Positions 33,873 to 43,524 of a DNA stretch of 64,000 nt are shown here, piece by piece. The stretch spans positions 37,237,277 through 37,301,276 of the forward strand of contig NC_134569.1 in assembly GCF_050947875.1 (NCBI RefSeq), given 5' to 3'. The stretch's first letter is position 1. The number at the start of each line of letters is the position of its first letter. The notes beneath the pieces were generated by a model. The model was not told where the DNA came from and did no database searches. It saw only the letters and a program-made list of their open reading frames with translations. This stretch comes from Dermacentor variabilis. Taxonomy: Eukaryota > Arthropoda > Arachnida > Ixodida > Ixodidae. The translations under genes and the position numbers were made by a program.

Positions 33873-33880
33873 TTTTTATA
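33873..33880 (-). promoter_or_regulatory. TATA box in the 3' LTR
   Basis: Sense strand TATAAAAA preceded by GAGAG and followed by CAGCTGCC. The copy in the 5' LTR (39797-39804) would drive transcription of the element; this one would drive outward transcription into the DNA left of 33559. Confidence 0.65.
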
Positions 33881-33943
33881 CTCTCGCAGTTGAGGGCAAG
33901 AAGGAACCCCTTAATAGACGAGCACGTGATAGTACAATGGGAT

Positions 33944-34092
33944 AAGGTGACGCATACTGTCGTAGCGCCGCCGGTCGGGCACAAAGACTGGGTGGAGAAG
34001 GTAACTCCTACTGTCGTAGCGCCTCCGGTCGGACACAATGGCTGGGAGGAGAAGGTAACTCCTACAGTCGTAGCGCCTCCGGTCGGGCACAA
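33944..34092 (-). repeat. 54 bp tandem repeats in U3 of the 3' LTR
   Basis: Nearly three copies of a unit containing actgtcgtagcgcc and ccggtcgggcacaa, starting at 33944, 33998 and 34052. They lie 65 bp and more upstream of the TATA box on the sense strand, where LTR enhancers are usually found. The same array is at 39868-40016 in the other LTR. Confidence 0.85.
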
Positions 34093-34252
34093 TGGCACAT
34101 ACACTCACACACGCACATGAAGACACGTGGCATCGGAACATGCCTGGACGCGCTTGGCCGGGAGCGTAGCGGCGACGCCGAACGGGCCAAAATGTCTGCC
34201 GCTTTATTGCAGTCGCGCCGGCTAAACCGCGCGTCGTAGGCGAAACGTAACA

Positions 34253-34733
34253 GACCGCCCCGCCGGGGGAAGGAGATCCCGATGGACAGGGGACTGCATC
34301 CGCTGTCCGGAGGGATGTCGCTCGATGATGCTCATAACCGAAGTCGGGCGTCCCTCGACGTTTCTTGAGCGCAGCGCACAGAGAAGGCCTCGTTCTCTCG
34401 TTCAGGTTCGCACAGGACACTGCAAAGTGACTTCGGGAGAGTTCACATTCTTGTTCTCGTTCCCGGCAAGCGTTAGAACTACGCTGAAACTCAACCGCTC
34501 AGTCAGCAAGCACGGCACAACCCTCACTAAGCCCTGCCAGGCTCTTTCCCCTTTTATACCACTGCCTAGTTCCTTACAGTAGTCTAGCATCACTCAGAAC
34601 GCGTCCACAAATTGGAAAATTGCACTAGAAAGCATATCATCACTTTGAAACACTAAACAAAAGCAATATGTTAAAAAATCCTGCCTCAGGAAGAAAACAT
34701 CAGTAACAAATAATTTTGAGGCTGATTCCTACG
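34253..34733 (-). other. Untranslated region between pol and the 3' LTR
   Basis: 480 bp with no coding support. Just before the LTR on the sense strand is ccggcggggcgg followed by tc, a G-rich stretch where the polypurine tract should be, although it is not purely purine. A strong TATA-like TATAAAAGG (about 34549-34557, sense strand) lies inside and is discussed as a finding. Confidence 0.55.
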
Positions 34734-37700
34734 TTAGGGGCTTCGACTTAAGCCATCGGCGTTACCGTTGAGACTCCCCTTTTTGTAACGCACCTCAAAG
34801 GAATATTGTTGCAAAGCGAGGCTCCAGCGCAGGAGGCGGCCATTTTTGGGAGAGATGGTCTGCAGCCATTGGAGAGGGCAGTGATCCGTCTCAATGATAA
34901 ACCTCGAGCCGGCTAGATAGCATGACAATTTCTGAACGGCCCACACGAGACATGCACACTCTTTCTCGGTGGCGCTATACGCCTGCTCACGACTGGTCAG
35001 CTTACGACTAGCATACAGGACGGGGTGTTCTACTTCTCCATTTTCCCGTTGGCACAGTACAACGCCCATGCCTCGCTCACTAGCATCGCACTGAACAACG
35101 AACCCTTTTGTATAGTCTGGCGATCGTAGCACAGGCTGGCTTGTTAGGGCACTCTTTAGGGCGCTAAAAGCTCTTTCCTTTGTCTCGTCCCAGACGACTG
35201 TTTGAGGCTCTGTCTTTCTTAGAGCATCCGTCAGGGGAGCCGCGATATCAGAGTACCTGGGGATGTACCTCTGATAGTAGCCGGCGACACCTAAGAACGA
35301 CCGAATATCGGTCTTCGTGCGCGGTTGCGGGAAGTCTCGCACAGCGGCCACCTTTATTTCAGAGGGGCGGCGACGACCCTGACCAATCACGTGACCGAGG
35401 TAGACAACCTCGGCCTGTGCTAACTGGCACTTAGGAGCCTTGACTGTCAAGCCCGCTTCGCGCAGGCGGGTTAGCACTGCCCGCAAGTGTGCCATATGCT
35501 CAGACCAGGAGGCGGAGAATATCGCTACGTCGTCTAGATACGGTAAAGCGAATTCTTGCTGTCCCCGCAACACTTTATCCATGAGGCTTGAAAAACAGTA
35601 TGGCGCGTTCTTCAAACCAAAACTCAATACTTTAGGACGGAATGTTCCCATTGGTGAAATGAACGCCGCATACCTACTAGCCTCTTCTGTAAGTGGAACC
35701 TGCCAATAACCCCTGACAAGATCTAGGGTGGAAATAAACTGAGCGCTACTAACTTTCTCAAGGCGCTCCTCGATGTTAGGGATCGGATAAATTTGATCCT
35801 TAGTGATGGAATTAAGCCTGCGGTAGTCGACGCAAGGACGAGGTTCCTTGCCCGGTACCTCAACTAAAATCAAAGGGGAGGTATAATCACTCTCACCTGC
35901 CTCAATAACACCGAGCTGTAGCATTTTCTTTACCTCAGCCTCCATAATATCGCTCTGGCGGGGTGACACCCGATACGCCTTGGATCGTACTGGCTCTGGG
36001 GAGGTAAGTTCTATATCATGAGTAAGTACAGAAGTCCTACCAGGCCTCTCAGAGAACCGACCTTGAAACTCTTGTAAGAGCTGGTGTAGTTTGGTTTTCT
36101 GTTCCGGCGACAGCGATGCTCCACTGACTAAGTCACTAATGACTTGACCGGTGTCTTCCCTGTTCGTCACTGAGCCTAGTCCCGGAAGCTCGACCGGAAG
36201 CTCTTCAGGAACGTTTACCATCATGCACACCACTGCTTCCCTTTGTCTATAAGGTTTGAGCAGATTACAGAGGTAAACTTGCTGTGCTTTCCGCTTTCCT
36301 GGCAGACTTACCACGTAGTTAACGTCCGACAGTTTCTGAACAATTCGTGCTGGGCCCTCCCACTGCACGTCTAGTTTGTTGTTTAGCGATGTGCGCAATA
36401 TCATGACCTCATCGCCCACCTCAAAACGACAGGCCCTGGCTGTCCGATCATAATAAACCTTGGCCCTCTGCTGGGCCTTTGCCATTGCTTCACCTGACAA
36501 CTCCTGTGCCCTTCTTAAGCGTTCGAGGAGCTTAAGCAAGTACTCCACCACGACTGGGTCGTCGCCCCTACCTTCCCACGATTCTCGAAGCATGCGAAGC
36601 GGAGACCGAAGCGAGCGACCGTACACCAGTTCAGCTGGCGAAAACCCCGTAGCCGCATGCGGCGCGGTCCTTAATGCAAACATCACCCCAGGCAGACACA
36701 GCTCCCAGTCAGTTTGATGTTCAAAACACAATGCTCTCAACACGCGCTTCATGACGGAGTGGAGCTTCTCAACGGAATTCGACTGTGGGTGGTACACTGA
36801 GCTGTGTAACAGCTTTACCCCACACCTTTCGAGAAAAGTTGTCGTCAAAGCGCTAGTAAACACTGTGCCCTGATCTGATTGGATTTCCGCAGGGAAACCA
36901 ACTCGCGCAAATATGGACAGTAGTGCATTAACTATCTCAACTGAGCTGAGTTCTTTAAGCGGCACTGCTTCAGGGAACTTTGTCGCTGGGCAGATCACAG
37001 TCAAAATGTGTCTGTACCCCGTGGCTGTTACCGGCAGAGGTCCCACTGTATCAATAACGAGCCGTCTAAAAGGCTCCGTAATGATAGGTACCAATCTCAA
37101 CGGCGCCCTCGATTTGTCCCCTGGTTTGCCCACCCGCTGACAGGTGTCACATGACCTCACGAAGTGGTCTGCGTCCCGAAAACACCCTGGCCAATAGTAC
37201 TCTTGCAAGAGACGGTCCTTAGTTTTCTTAACTCCTAGGTGTCCGGACCACGAACCCCCGTGTGACAAGCGCAACAGATCCTGACGATAGCATTGAGGAA
37301 CGATCAGCTGATCGAACTCCACTCCTCTGCAGTCTAGATACTTCCGGTACAGGACTCCACCTCTTTCCACAAAACGCGCATTTTTCCTGGCGATACCTTC
37401 TTTGACATTGCAGCGCACGTTTTCCAGGCTACCATCCTTCTTTTGCTCGGCTATCAAAGCCGACCGGCTGACTTTTAGCAACCTATTAAGTCCGTCTGAC
37501 GTAGGCGCGATGAGCAAATCTGTAGATACTAACTTTCCCGTGTCGGGCATTTCCTCTCCAGTATCTGGCGCCTTCAACGTTACAGACTCAATTTTATTCA
37601 GTTCGGGCGTGCTCTGAATATCGGCTTGCTGCGCCTCTGACCCTTTTTCATTGTTCGCCAACGTCGGCCCCGCAACTACCGCCTTTGCAGCGAGCTCCCG

Positions 37701-39167
37701 AACCTTCGACCTGGTTAAGGCCTGAACGCTAGCCTCACCAAACAAAAGCCCCTTCTCGCGCAGGAGGTGATCGGACCTGTTTGAAAATAGGTACGGGTAC
37801 CGGGGGGGCAGCATAGATGACACTGCCGCCTCCGTTTCAAGTGCTCCGAAAGGTCCTTCAATAAGCACTTTTGCTACCGGCAGACACACGCTATGAGCTT
37901 CCACGGCTTGCTTGATCCATGCGCACTCGCCCGTGAACATATGGGGTTCTACGTAAGACGGGTGAACTACATCCATCGTAGCTGCGGAATCGCGAAGCAC
38001 TCGGCACTCTTTCCCGTTCACGAGGAGGTCTCGCATGTAAGGCTCGAGAAGCTTCATGTTCTCGTCAGTGCTGCATAATGAAAAAAACACAACTTTTGGT
38101 GTTGTTTCCGGACACTGCGCCGAAAAGTGACCCGGCTTCTGGCACGTATAACACACGCGCGCTTGCCTCATCTCGAACCGCTTTCTGCGTTCGGCTTCGG
38201 CTGCCGCCGTCTCTTTACGTTTGGTCGGACTGCTTTCACTCGCATCCTCACTACGCGTGTTCCCCTTTGCTCTCATGGGTGTGAACTTCGGCCTCTCAAA
38301 CTTCGAGCCAAATTCACCCTTTTGACCGTCCTTAGCTCCGCGAGCCCGACGCGTCACAAACTCCTCGGCTAGCTCAGCGGCTTTAGCCACCGTACAAACG
38401 TCTGGCCTATCCAAGACCCAGTACCGCACGTTCTCAGGTAACCGACTATAAAACTGTTCTAGCCCAAAACACTGCAGAACTTTATCGTGGTCACCGAACG
38501 CTTTCTCTTCTTTGAGCCACTCTTGCATGTTTGACATAAGCTTGTAGGCAAACTCTGTATATGACTCATTCTTGCCTTTCTCACTTTCCCGAAACTTCCG
38601 ACGGAACGCCTCCGCTGACAGCCTGTACTTTTTTAGCAGACTCGATTTCACTTTGTCGAAATCCTCTGCCTCCTCTCTATCCAAGCGAGCGACTACGTCG
38701 GCCGCCTCGCCGGGTAACAAAGTGAGCAAGCGCTGTGGCCACGTTTCCCGAGAGAACCCCTGCTTCTCGCACGTTCGCTCAAAGTTAACCAGGAACAAAC
38801 CAATGTCCTCTCCAAGCTTAAACGGCCGCATCAGGTCAGTCATTTTGATTAATACGCGTTCTCCTGCACCGTGTGCCTGACTTCCATTACGAGCGCGTTC
38901 CATCTCTACCTCGAGACGCTTCATTTCCAAAGCGTGGTCGCGCTCCTCTTTTTCTTTCTCTTTTTGTTCTTTACGTTCTCGCTCCTGTTCTTCTGCAGTC
39001 TCCCTCTCCTCAATGGTCTCAAGGCATTCCGACAGCTCGTCATCCTCAGCTTCTAACTCAAGAATAGCCTTTAGCAGTTCAGGTTTTCTGAGTTTGTCTG
39101 AGACATCCAGACCCAACTCTCTTGCAAGCTCCAGCAATTTCGGTTTGCGCAACGACTTCAAATCCAT
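34734..39167 (-). CDS. Gag-pol polyprotein, integrase-first Ty3/gypsy
   Basis: 1477 codons, no stop or frameshift. Residues 1-35 form a SAP-like helix pair (LKSLRKPKLLELARELGL); 45-95 an acidic/basic coiled coil; about 115-275 the capsid, whose second half (FRRKFRESEKG, GLEQFYSRLPENVRYWV) resembles the vertebrate SCAN domain; a CCHC knuckle has C339, C342, H347, C352. A protease-like DSA is at 393-395. Integrase follows, about 600-970: zinc domain with H636, H643, C673, C676 and catalytic D706, D765, E800. RT is about 1040-1260 with YLDD at 1210-1213, and RNase H has D1361, E1401, D1428, ending at 1477. Gag and pol share one frame, so no frameshift signal is needed. The ATG at 39165-39167 is the first methionine after a 315 bp leader and opens the SAP-like region. 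Confidence 0.95.
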   Translation of the reverse strand: MDLKSLRKPKLLELARELGLDVSDKLRKPELLKAILELEAEDDELSECLETIEERETAEEQERERKEQKEKEKEERDHALEMKRLEVEMERARNGSQAHGAGERVLIKMTDLMRPFKLGEDIGLFLVNFERTCEKQGFSRETWPQRLLTLLPGEAADVVARLDREEAEDFDKVKSSLLKKYRLSAEAFRRKFRESEKGKNESYTEFAYKLMSNMQEWLKEEKAFGDHDKVLQCFGLEQFYSRLPENVRYWVLDRPDVCTVAKAAELAEEFVTRRARGAKDGQKGEFGSKFERPKFTPMRAKGNTRSEDASESSPTKRKETAAAEAERRKRFEMRQARVCYTCQKPGHFSAQCPETTPKVVFFSLCSTDENMKLLEPYMRDLLVNGKECRVLRDSAATMDVVHPSYVEPHMFTGECAWIKQAVEAHSVCLPVAKVLIEGPFGALETEAAVSSMLPPRYPYLFSNRSDHLLREKGLLFGEASVQALTRSKVRELAAKAVVAGPTLANNEKGSEAQQADIQSTPELNKIESVTLKAPDTGEEMPDTGKLVSTDLLIAPTSDGLNRLLKVSRSALIAEQKKDGSLENVRCNVKEGIARKNARFVERGGVLYRKYLDCRGVEFDQLIVPQCYRQDLLRLSHGGSWSGHLGVKKTKDRLLQEYYWPGCFRDADHFVRSCDTCQRVGKPGDKSRAPLRLVPIITEPFRRLVIDTVGPLPVTATGYRHILTVICPATKFPEAVPLKELSSVEIVNALLSIFARVGFPAEIQSDQGTVFTSALTTTFLERCGVKLLHSSVYHPQSNSVEKLHSVMKRVLRALCFEHQTDWELCLPGVMFALRTAPHAATGFSPAELVYGRSLRSPLRMLRESWEGRGDDPVVVEYLLKLLERLRRAQELSGEAMAKAQQRAKVYYDRTARACRFEVGDEVMILRTSLNNKLDVQWEGPARIVQKLSDVNYVVSLPGKRKAQQVYLCNLLKPYRQREAVVCMMVNVPEELPVELPGLGSVTNREDTGQVISDLVSGASLSPEQKTKLHQLLQEFQGRFSERPGRTSVLTHDIELTSPEPVRSKAYRVSPRQSDIMEAEVKKMLQLGVIEAGESDYTSPLILVEVPGKEPRPCVDYRRLNSITKDQIYPIPNIEERLEKVSSAQFISTLDLVRGYWQVPLTEEASRYAAFISPMGTFRPKVLSFGLKNAPYCFSSLMDKVLRGQQEFALPYLDDVAIFSASWSEHMAHLRAVLTRLREAGLTVKAPKCQLAQAEVVYLGHVIGQGRRRPSEIKVAAVRDFPQPRTKTDIRSFLGVAGYYQRYIPRYSDIAAPLTDALRKTEPQTVVWDETKERAFSALKSALTSQPVLRSPDYTKGFVVQCDASERGMGVVLCQRENGEVEHPVLYASRKLTSREQAYSATEKECACLVWAVQKLSCYLAGSRFIIETDHCPLQWLQTISPKNGRLLRWSLALQQYSFEVRYKKGSLNGNADGLSRSP

Positions 39168-39482
39168 GGCTGCTCTGAATGCTGCTTTCTCTACTGCTTA
39201 CTATTGTCTTGCCGCAAACTAACCCGGCAGCAACGACAACCACAATTACCAGCTCTGTTTCTGACACTAACAAAAGCCTGGCAAAGCTCAGAAGAAGAAA
39301 GTCCCGCACTCACCAAACCTCGCAGCCAAGAGTTCAGCGCAGTCGTTCCGCTGCAGGCAACCAGTCATCACACAGGGCTCGTTGCACTGCTCCCGGATCG
39401 TCGTTGAGCTGCTCAGCATACAGTCAACTGCATCTCTTCGCTGCTGGCCTCCGTTGTCGCGATCTCACCGCTGGCAGACAGT
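39168..39482 (-). other. 5' leader of the Gmr1-like element
   Basis: 315 bp between 5' LTR and gag. Just inside the LTR the sense strand reads actgtctgccagcggtg. A primer-binding site starting TGG directly after the LTR is not evident, so the tRNA primer cannot be assigned by eye. No supported small gene. Confidence 0.6.
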
Positions 39483-40176
39483 TGTTTGAATCCCACCGAT
39501 GGCAACGGTTGTTGTGGTCGCACCGATGGTACGACCTGTTGGGAACTCGGCGCTGACGCCCGTGGTTGCACCTGGGTCGCAAGCCCCAAGGGTAGCGTTG
39601 GCCTGGCGGCCTGGGGTACAACTGGAAGCATCCGAAGGTCCCGGCAAAGCATGAGTCGACTGGTAACAACAAAACAACTTGTTTATTTTAACATCGCAAA
39701 GAGTTGGCGGTCAGGTTGACCGAAGTAGAGAGACGGAAGAGCACTTTACTCAACAGAAGAAATCGGAGCCCTCCTCTTGGCGTCCGGGGGCAGCTGTTTT
39801 TATACTCTCGCAGTTGAGGGCAAGAAGGAACCCCTCAATAGACGAGCACGTGATAGTACAATGGGATAAGGTGACGCATACTGTCGTAGCGCCGCCGGTC
39901 GGGCACAAAGACTGGCTGGAGAAGGTAACTCCTACTGTCGTAGCGCCTCCGGTCGGACACAATGGCTGGGAGGAGAAGGTAACTCCTACTGTCGTAGCGC
40001 CTCCGGTCGGGCACAATGGCACATACACTCACACACGCACATGAAGACACGTGGCATCGGAACATGCCTGGACGCGCTTGGCGGGGAGCGTAGCGGCGAC
40101 GCCGAACGGGCCAAAATGTCTGCCGCTTTATTGCAGTCGCACCGGCTAAACCGCGCGTCGTAGGCGAAACGTAACA
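39483..40176 (-). repeat. 5' LTR of the Gmr1-like element
   Basis: 694 bp, same length and structure as the 3' LTR: three 54 bp U3 repeats (starts 39868, 39922, 39976), TATAAAAA at 39797-39804 and AATAAA at 39682-39687. It would promote transcription leftward through gag-pol. Confidence 0.93.
39797..39804 (-). promoter_or_regulatory. TATA box of the element's promoter (5' LTR)
   Basis: TATAAAAA on the sense strand, about 630 bp upstream of the gag start codon, identical in context to the copy at 33873. Confidence 0.68.
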
Positions 40177-40180
40177 AGGC
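40177..40180. repeat. Right TSD of the Gmr1-like element
   Basis: aggc, matching 33555-33558. Confidence 0.8.
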
Positions 40181-40276
40181 CAAGGAATGCGGCATACTTG
40201 TTATGGTCATTCCTTTAACGAGTCATGGCAATCCGAAGGAGTCGAGCCCCCGACCGATTCTATTTCAATTGGATGA

Positions 40277-43200
40277 ATGCGATATTATATGACGACGTGA
40301 GTTTTTGAAGCTGTAATTATAGGCACGAAGAAGCGTGCATTGTCAGGCTCCACGCCACAGACTCAACTAGTGCACAGTCGGCATCAAAAGTTTGCGAACC
40401 TAGGGATTTCATAAAGCGTTGGGGAATCTACGAGCATATTTTTTTTACCACAGCCAATCAAAACGGGCAGCCCTGTGTTCTTCGCACATGCTGGTACAGC
40501 ATTGAATATCCGAATATCAGACTCCGTGCTCGGGCTGCGGAAATGTTGGGTGCTTTTCTCAAATCCTGTGGTCCGTAAAATATTTGAGGACGACTGTACA
40601 CGTCTTCCAGGCAAGAAAAATTTTCTTTGCTTCTTGGATTGAGGTATCAACCTCGTCCGCACCTATAACGTTCTTACTCGTCTCCATATCTCAGTCGATG
40701 CTGGAACGACTCGCTATGTGCGATGACAGTCGATAACGGCTCTGCTGTTACCTATAAATGCGCGACATGTCCTAGCTCTATAACTTCGGTGCCTACTTTT
40801 TCTCTACATAAATGTAAACTCACTTTTTAGATGTAAACTGAGATCAAGAACATTAATGATATGGAAGAAGCTTAGAATACGCGATATTGCAATGATTCAC
40901 GCATGGCTAATTCTCTCGTTCTCTATATATTGATTCTTTACGTCATCTCCTTAAAATGTTAAATCTTTCGTTTCGTCACCGCGCAACTCCTTTATTCGGC
41001 CCCCTAATTTCCCTTTCATTCGTTGATCCGGCCAAGAAACATTCGCCATGCGCTGCACTTCAAACCTCTCACAGCATTCAGGAGAGAAAAGAAATACAAG
41101 AATTGGCGGTTTGCTATAAATGCGCTACGGCCCGTTGCAGGGGCTTTCAGAGCCACGTGCTCTTTCCTGCTTACTGCGGCTTAATTTCTCGCCTTCGGGG
41201 TCACGCCGGTTCCATTTCTTAATCAGACGGTGCATTGGCGCCTGCTTATTCCCCGGGATCGCTAGCCGAGTGCGAGCACGGTGTGTATGCTGCTGTTCGA
41301 ATACGCCTTGTATAATCCCGGAGGGAAAACGGACAAAAACGCCCGAAAAGAAGGGAGAAAATGCGTAAGGAAATAAGGAAGAGGCGCAACTTTAGGAAGC
41401 TAGCGCGGTGATGGTGGTCCGAAGAACGAGAACGCCAGCAGCAGTAGCAGCAGTAGCGGCAAGAGGAGTGCCACCCATCCTTTCCCCTCCTTCCCTATTT
41501 TCCCCCGATCGGGAAACTGGACCCCGGAGGACCTAATGGAATCAAGCCCGCGCCGCAAATGGCCACTGTGGCCCTCCCAAAGCCCTCATAATCATCACCA
41601 GGAGCGAGTACTTGCGGCTGCGGCCACTCTAAAGGCAGCAAGGGAGACGGGAAGACGACGGGGGAAAAATAATGTAGGGAAGAGACCGGTGGTTAGGGTG
41701 CTGCATACGCCGGAGGCGCGTCTGTGGGCACGTGGTAGATGGGGGATACGGAAGGGACGCGCTGAAAGAAAGGGCGGCCGCCTAACTGCTGCTGCTACTA
41801 CGTCGTCGGGGGCGCCGTTAAATGGTGCTAGACGACGCGACGAGCACGCAGATTAAATGGGAGTCGCGTGGCACGAGCTCTGCTTTCATGGCAGTCGCCG
41901 CCGACTCGGTTGCTGTCGAACGCGACCGTGTGACGCCGACGATGAAGCAGGCTCCGCGAGGAAGCTGTGCTATAGCGTAGAGCGCGAAGGAGACGACGGT
42001 GCAAGGTGCGCGGCATAGAGGACAAGGCGTACATCGCTATACGGAGAAACTACGGGCCCGAAACAAAGCGCCTAGGTATAGGAGCTGTGTAGAGAAAGAA
42101 ATAATAAGCTCTATACAAAACAGCACGTGAGCGAAGCGGGTGTAGGCTGCTCCCCCGCTCTGCAGTGCTGCAGTGCTCCTCCTCTTTGCAGGCCAGAATT
42201 CCAGCGGCCTTAGCTGCCCTTCTCGCTCGGTTGACCTGTTCCAGCTGGTCCGTCGAATGGGAGCGGGACAGCGCTGTCTCCGATGGCCGTGTGGTGCACT
42301 GTGTTATGGGTGCGAGCTGTGGTGTGCTCGCGCTTGCCCACACCATGCGCAGGGTGTACCAGAATGCGCACTCTTTTCAACACGCGCCGATCGACTCAAC
42401 CAGCAGCAGCAGCCGCGAGGATGGAAACTTTTGAAAGGCCGCGTTGTCCATGAAGTTTGTTTTCTTGTGAACTTGAGCACATATATTTAGTTTGTAGGGT
42501 GTATGCCCAGATATATGCACAAATAGATTCGGAAAATACTACATGCTACTGTTACTTCCTGCACATATTTCTCTTTTTCTCTACATTGTTACAGAGCGAC
42601 AAGACAAAGCGTGTGATTGTAGGGAGGAGAAAGGGGGCGCACCGGCTGCGCGAACCGCCCATCATGCACCATGCCTGTGAGCCTGCAAATATCCTCTAAA
42701 TAACCTTGAATACATTTCTCTTTACCTTCCGCCTCGGTCAAAATATGTGCCTTATGGAGACCCCTACAACCAATAGCATAAGGCAAGATGTTCATAGGCT
42801 TTCTATGCACAGCCCACTGGCTACATAATATCTGCAATGATTCACCTTTCTCCTCAACACCCTTGCTCCCAATAGATTGGCCAATGGGCTCCCAATAGAT
42901 TGGCGAACGAAAATTTGCAAACGATAACCAGGACGAACGTCGTCAAGCCAGGGAATGGCCCGAGAGACCAGCGAGGTACAGCGGTGGGATGCAACATGAG
43001 ACTTCGTCCGATTCTTGGCCTTGAACATTTAGCCTTGTGGAAATAATCATCCTCTCCGCGGACCACCTTCTAACTTGAAAAAATCGCAAAATCGATCGGG
43101 TCCTGTGCGAGTGAGGGAAGTTGAGTTCTGTCTCGTTTCAACGAACTGTACACACCAACTGGGAAAAGAAACCAAGGTTACGGCAAAGGTTTGTTCATAT

Positions 43201-43478
43201 GTCATCGCAAAATCATTCAGTGTAGCGCTACCAGCACATGAACACGAAGGACGAACAGGGCTCAACAAATACGAACCGTATGTGCGAATGGATAGCGCTC
43301 TTTCTACTTTGTGTTCGTGCGATCTTTTCGCTACATTGAATACTTGCGGGAAAATGGAGTCCCCAAACGAGCCGCGCGCCTGGGAGATGTGAAACATCAA
43401 AGTGCCGCAATCGCATCCTTGGAAATTCGCAGATCTGTGCGCAGATCAGGGCTTCGCTTCCTTCCTCGCCGTGCGTCC

Positions 43479-43482
<4 letters not shown>
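40277..43482. other. Unassigned 3.2 kb
   Basis: No supportable gene. Notable local structure is limited to a 22 bp direct duplication of ctcccaatagattgg at about 42866-42907. About 41400-42050 is GC-rich with several overlapping arginine-rich frames on both strands, none with a domain. Confidence 0.45.

Positions 43483-43521
<39 letters not shown>
43483..43521. repeat. TA microsatellite
   Basis: About 19 TA units. The IYIYIY frames on both strands are repeat translations. Confidence 0.95.

Positions 43522-43524
<3 letters not shown>

Larger units (their letters stand above)
33559..34252 (-). repeat. 3' LTR of the Gmr1-like element
   Basis: 694 bp, with TG/CA ends. Sense-strand order: U3 with three 54 bp tandem repeats (plus-strand starts 33944, 33998, 34052), a TATA box TATAAAAA (33873-33880) and a polyadenylation signal AATAAA (33758-33763). 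The spacing of TATA and AATAAA, about 115 bp, allows an R region between them. Differences from the 5' LTR lie near 33911, 33991, 34065, 34160 and 34216. Confidence 0.93.
33559..40176 (-). mobile_element. Complete Ty3/gypsy retrotransposon of Gmr1-like type (6618 bp)
   Basis: Two direct 694 bp LTRs (33559-34252 and 39483-40176) bound a single 1477-codon minus-strand gag-pol frame, with the TSD aggc outside. On the element's sense strand the LTRs begin TGTTACG and end ATTCAAACA. I count five differences between the LTRs (about 99.3% identity), so the insertion is recent. The pol order is protease, integrase, reverse transcriptase, RNase H. Ordinary Ty3/gypsy elements have integrase last; the reversed order is known from Gmr1-like elements, first described in deuterostomes. 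An intact frame with near-identical LTRs suggests possible recent activity. Confidence 0.95.

Noticed and set aside
39179..39556. Plus-strand frames over the leader and 5' LTR
   Set aside because: They are antisense to a well-supported retrotransposon and repeat in the other LTR.
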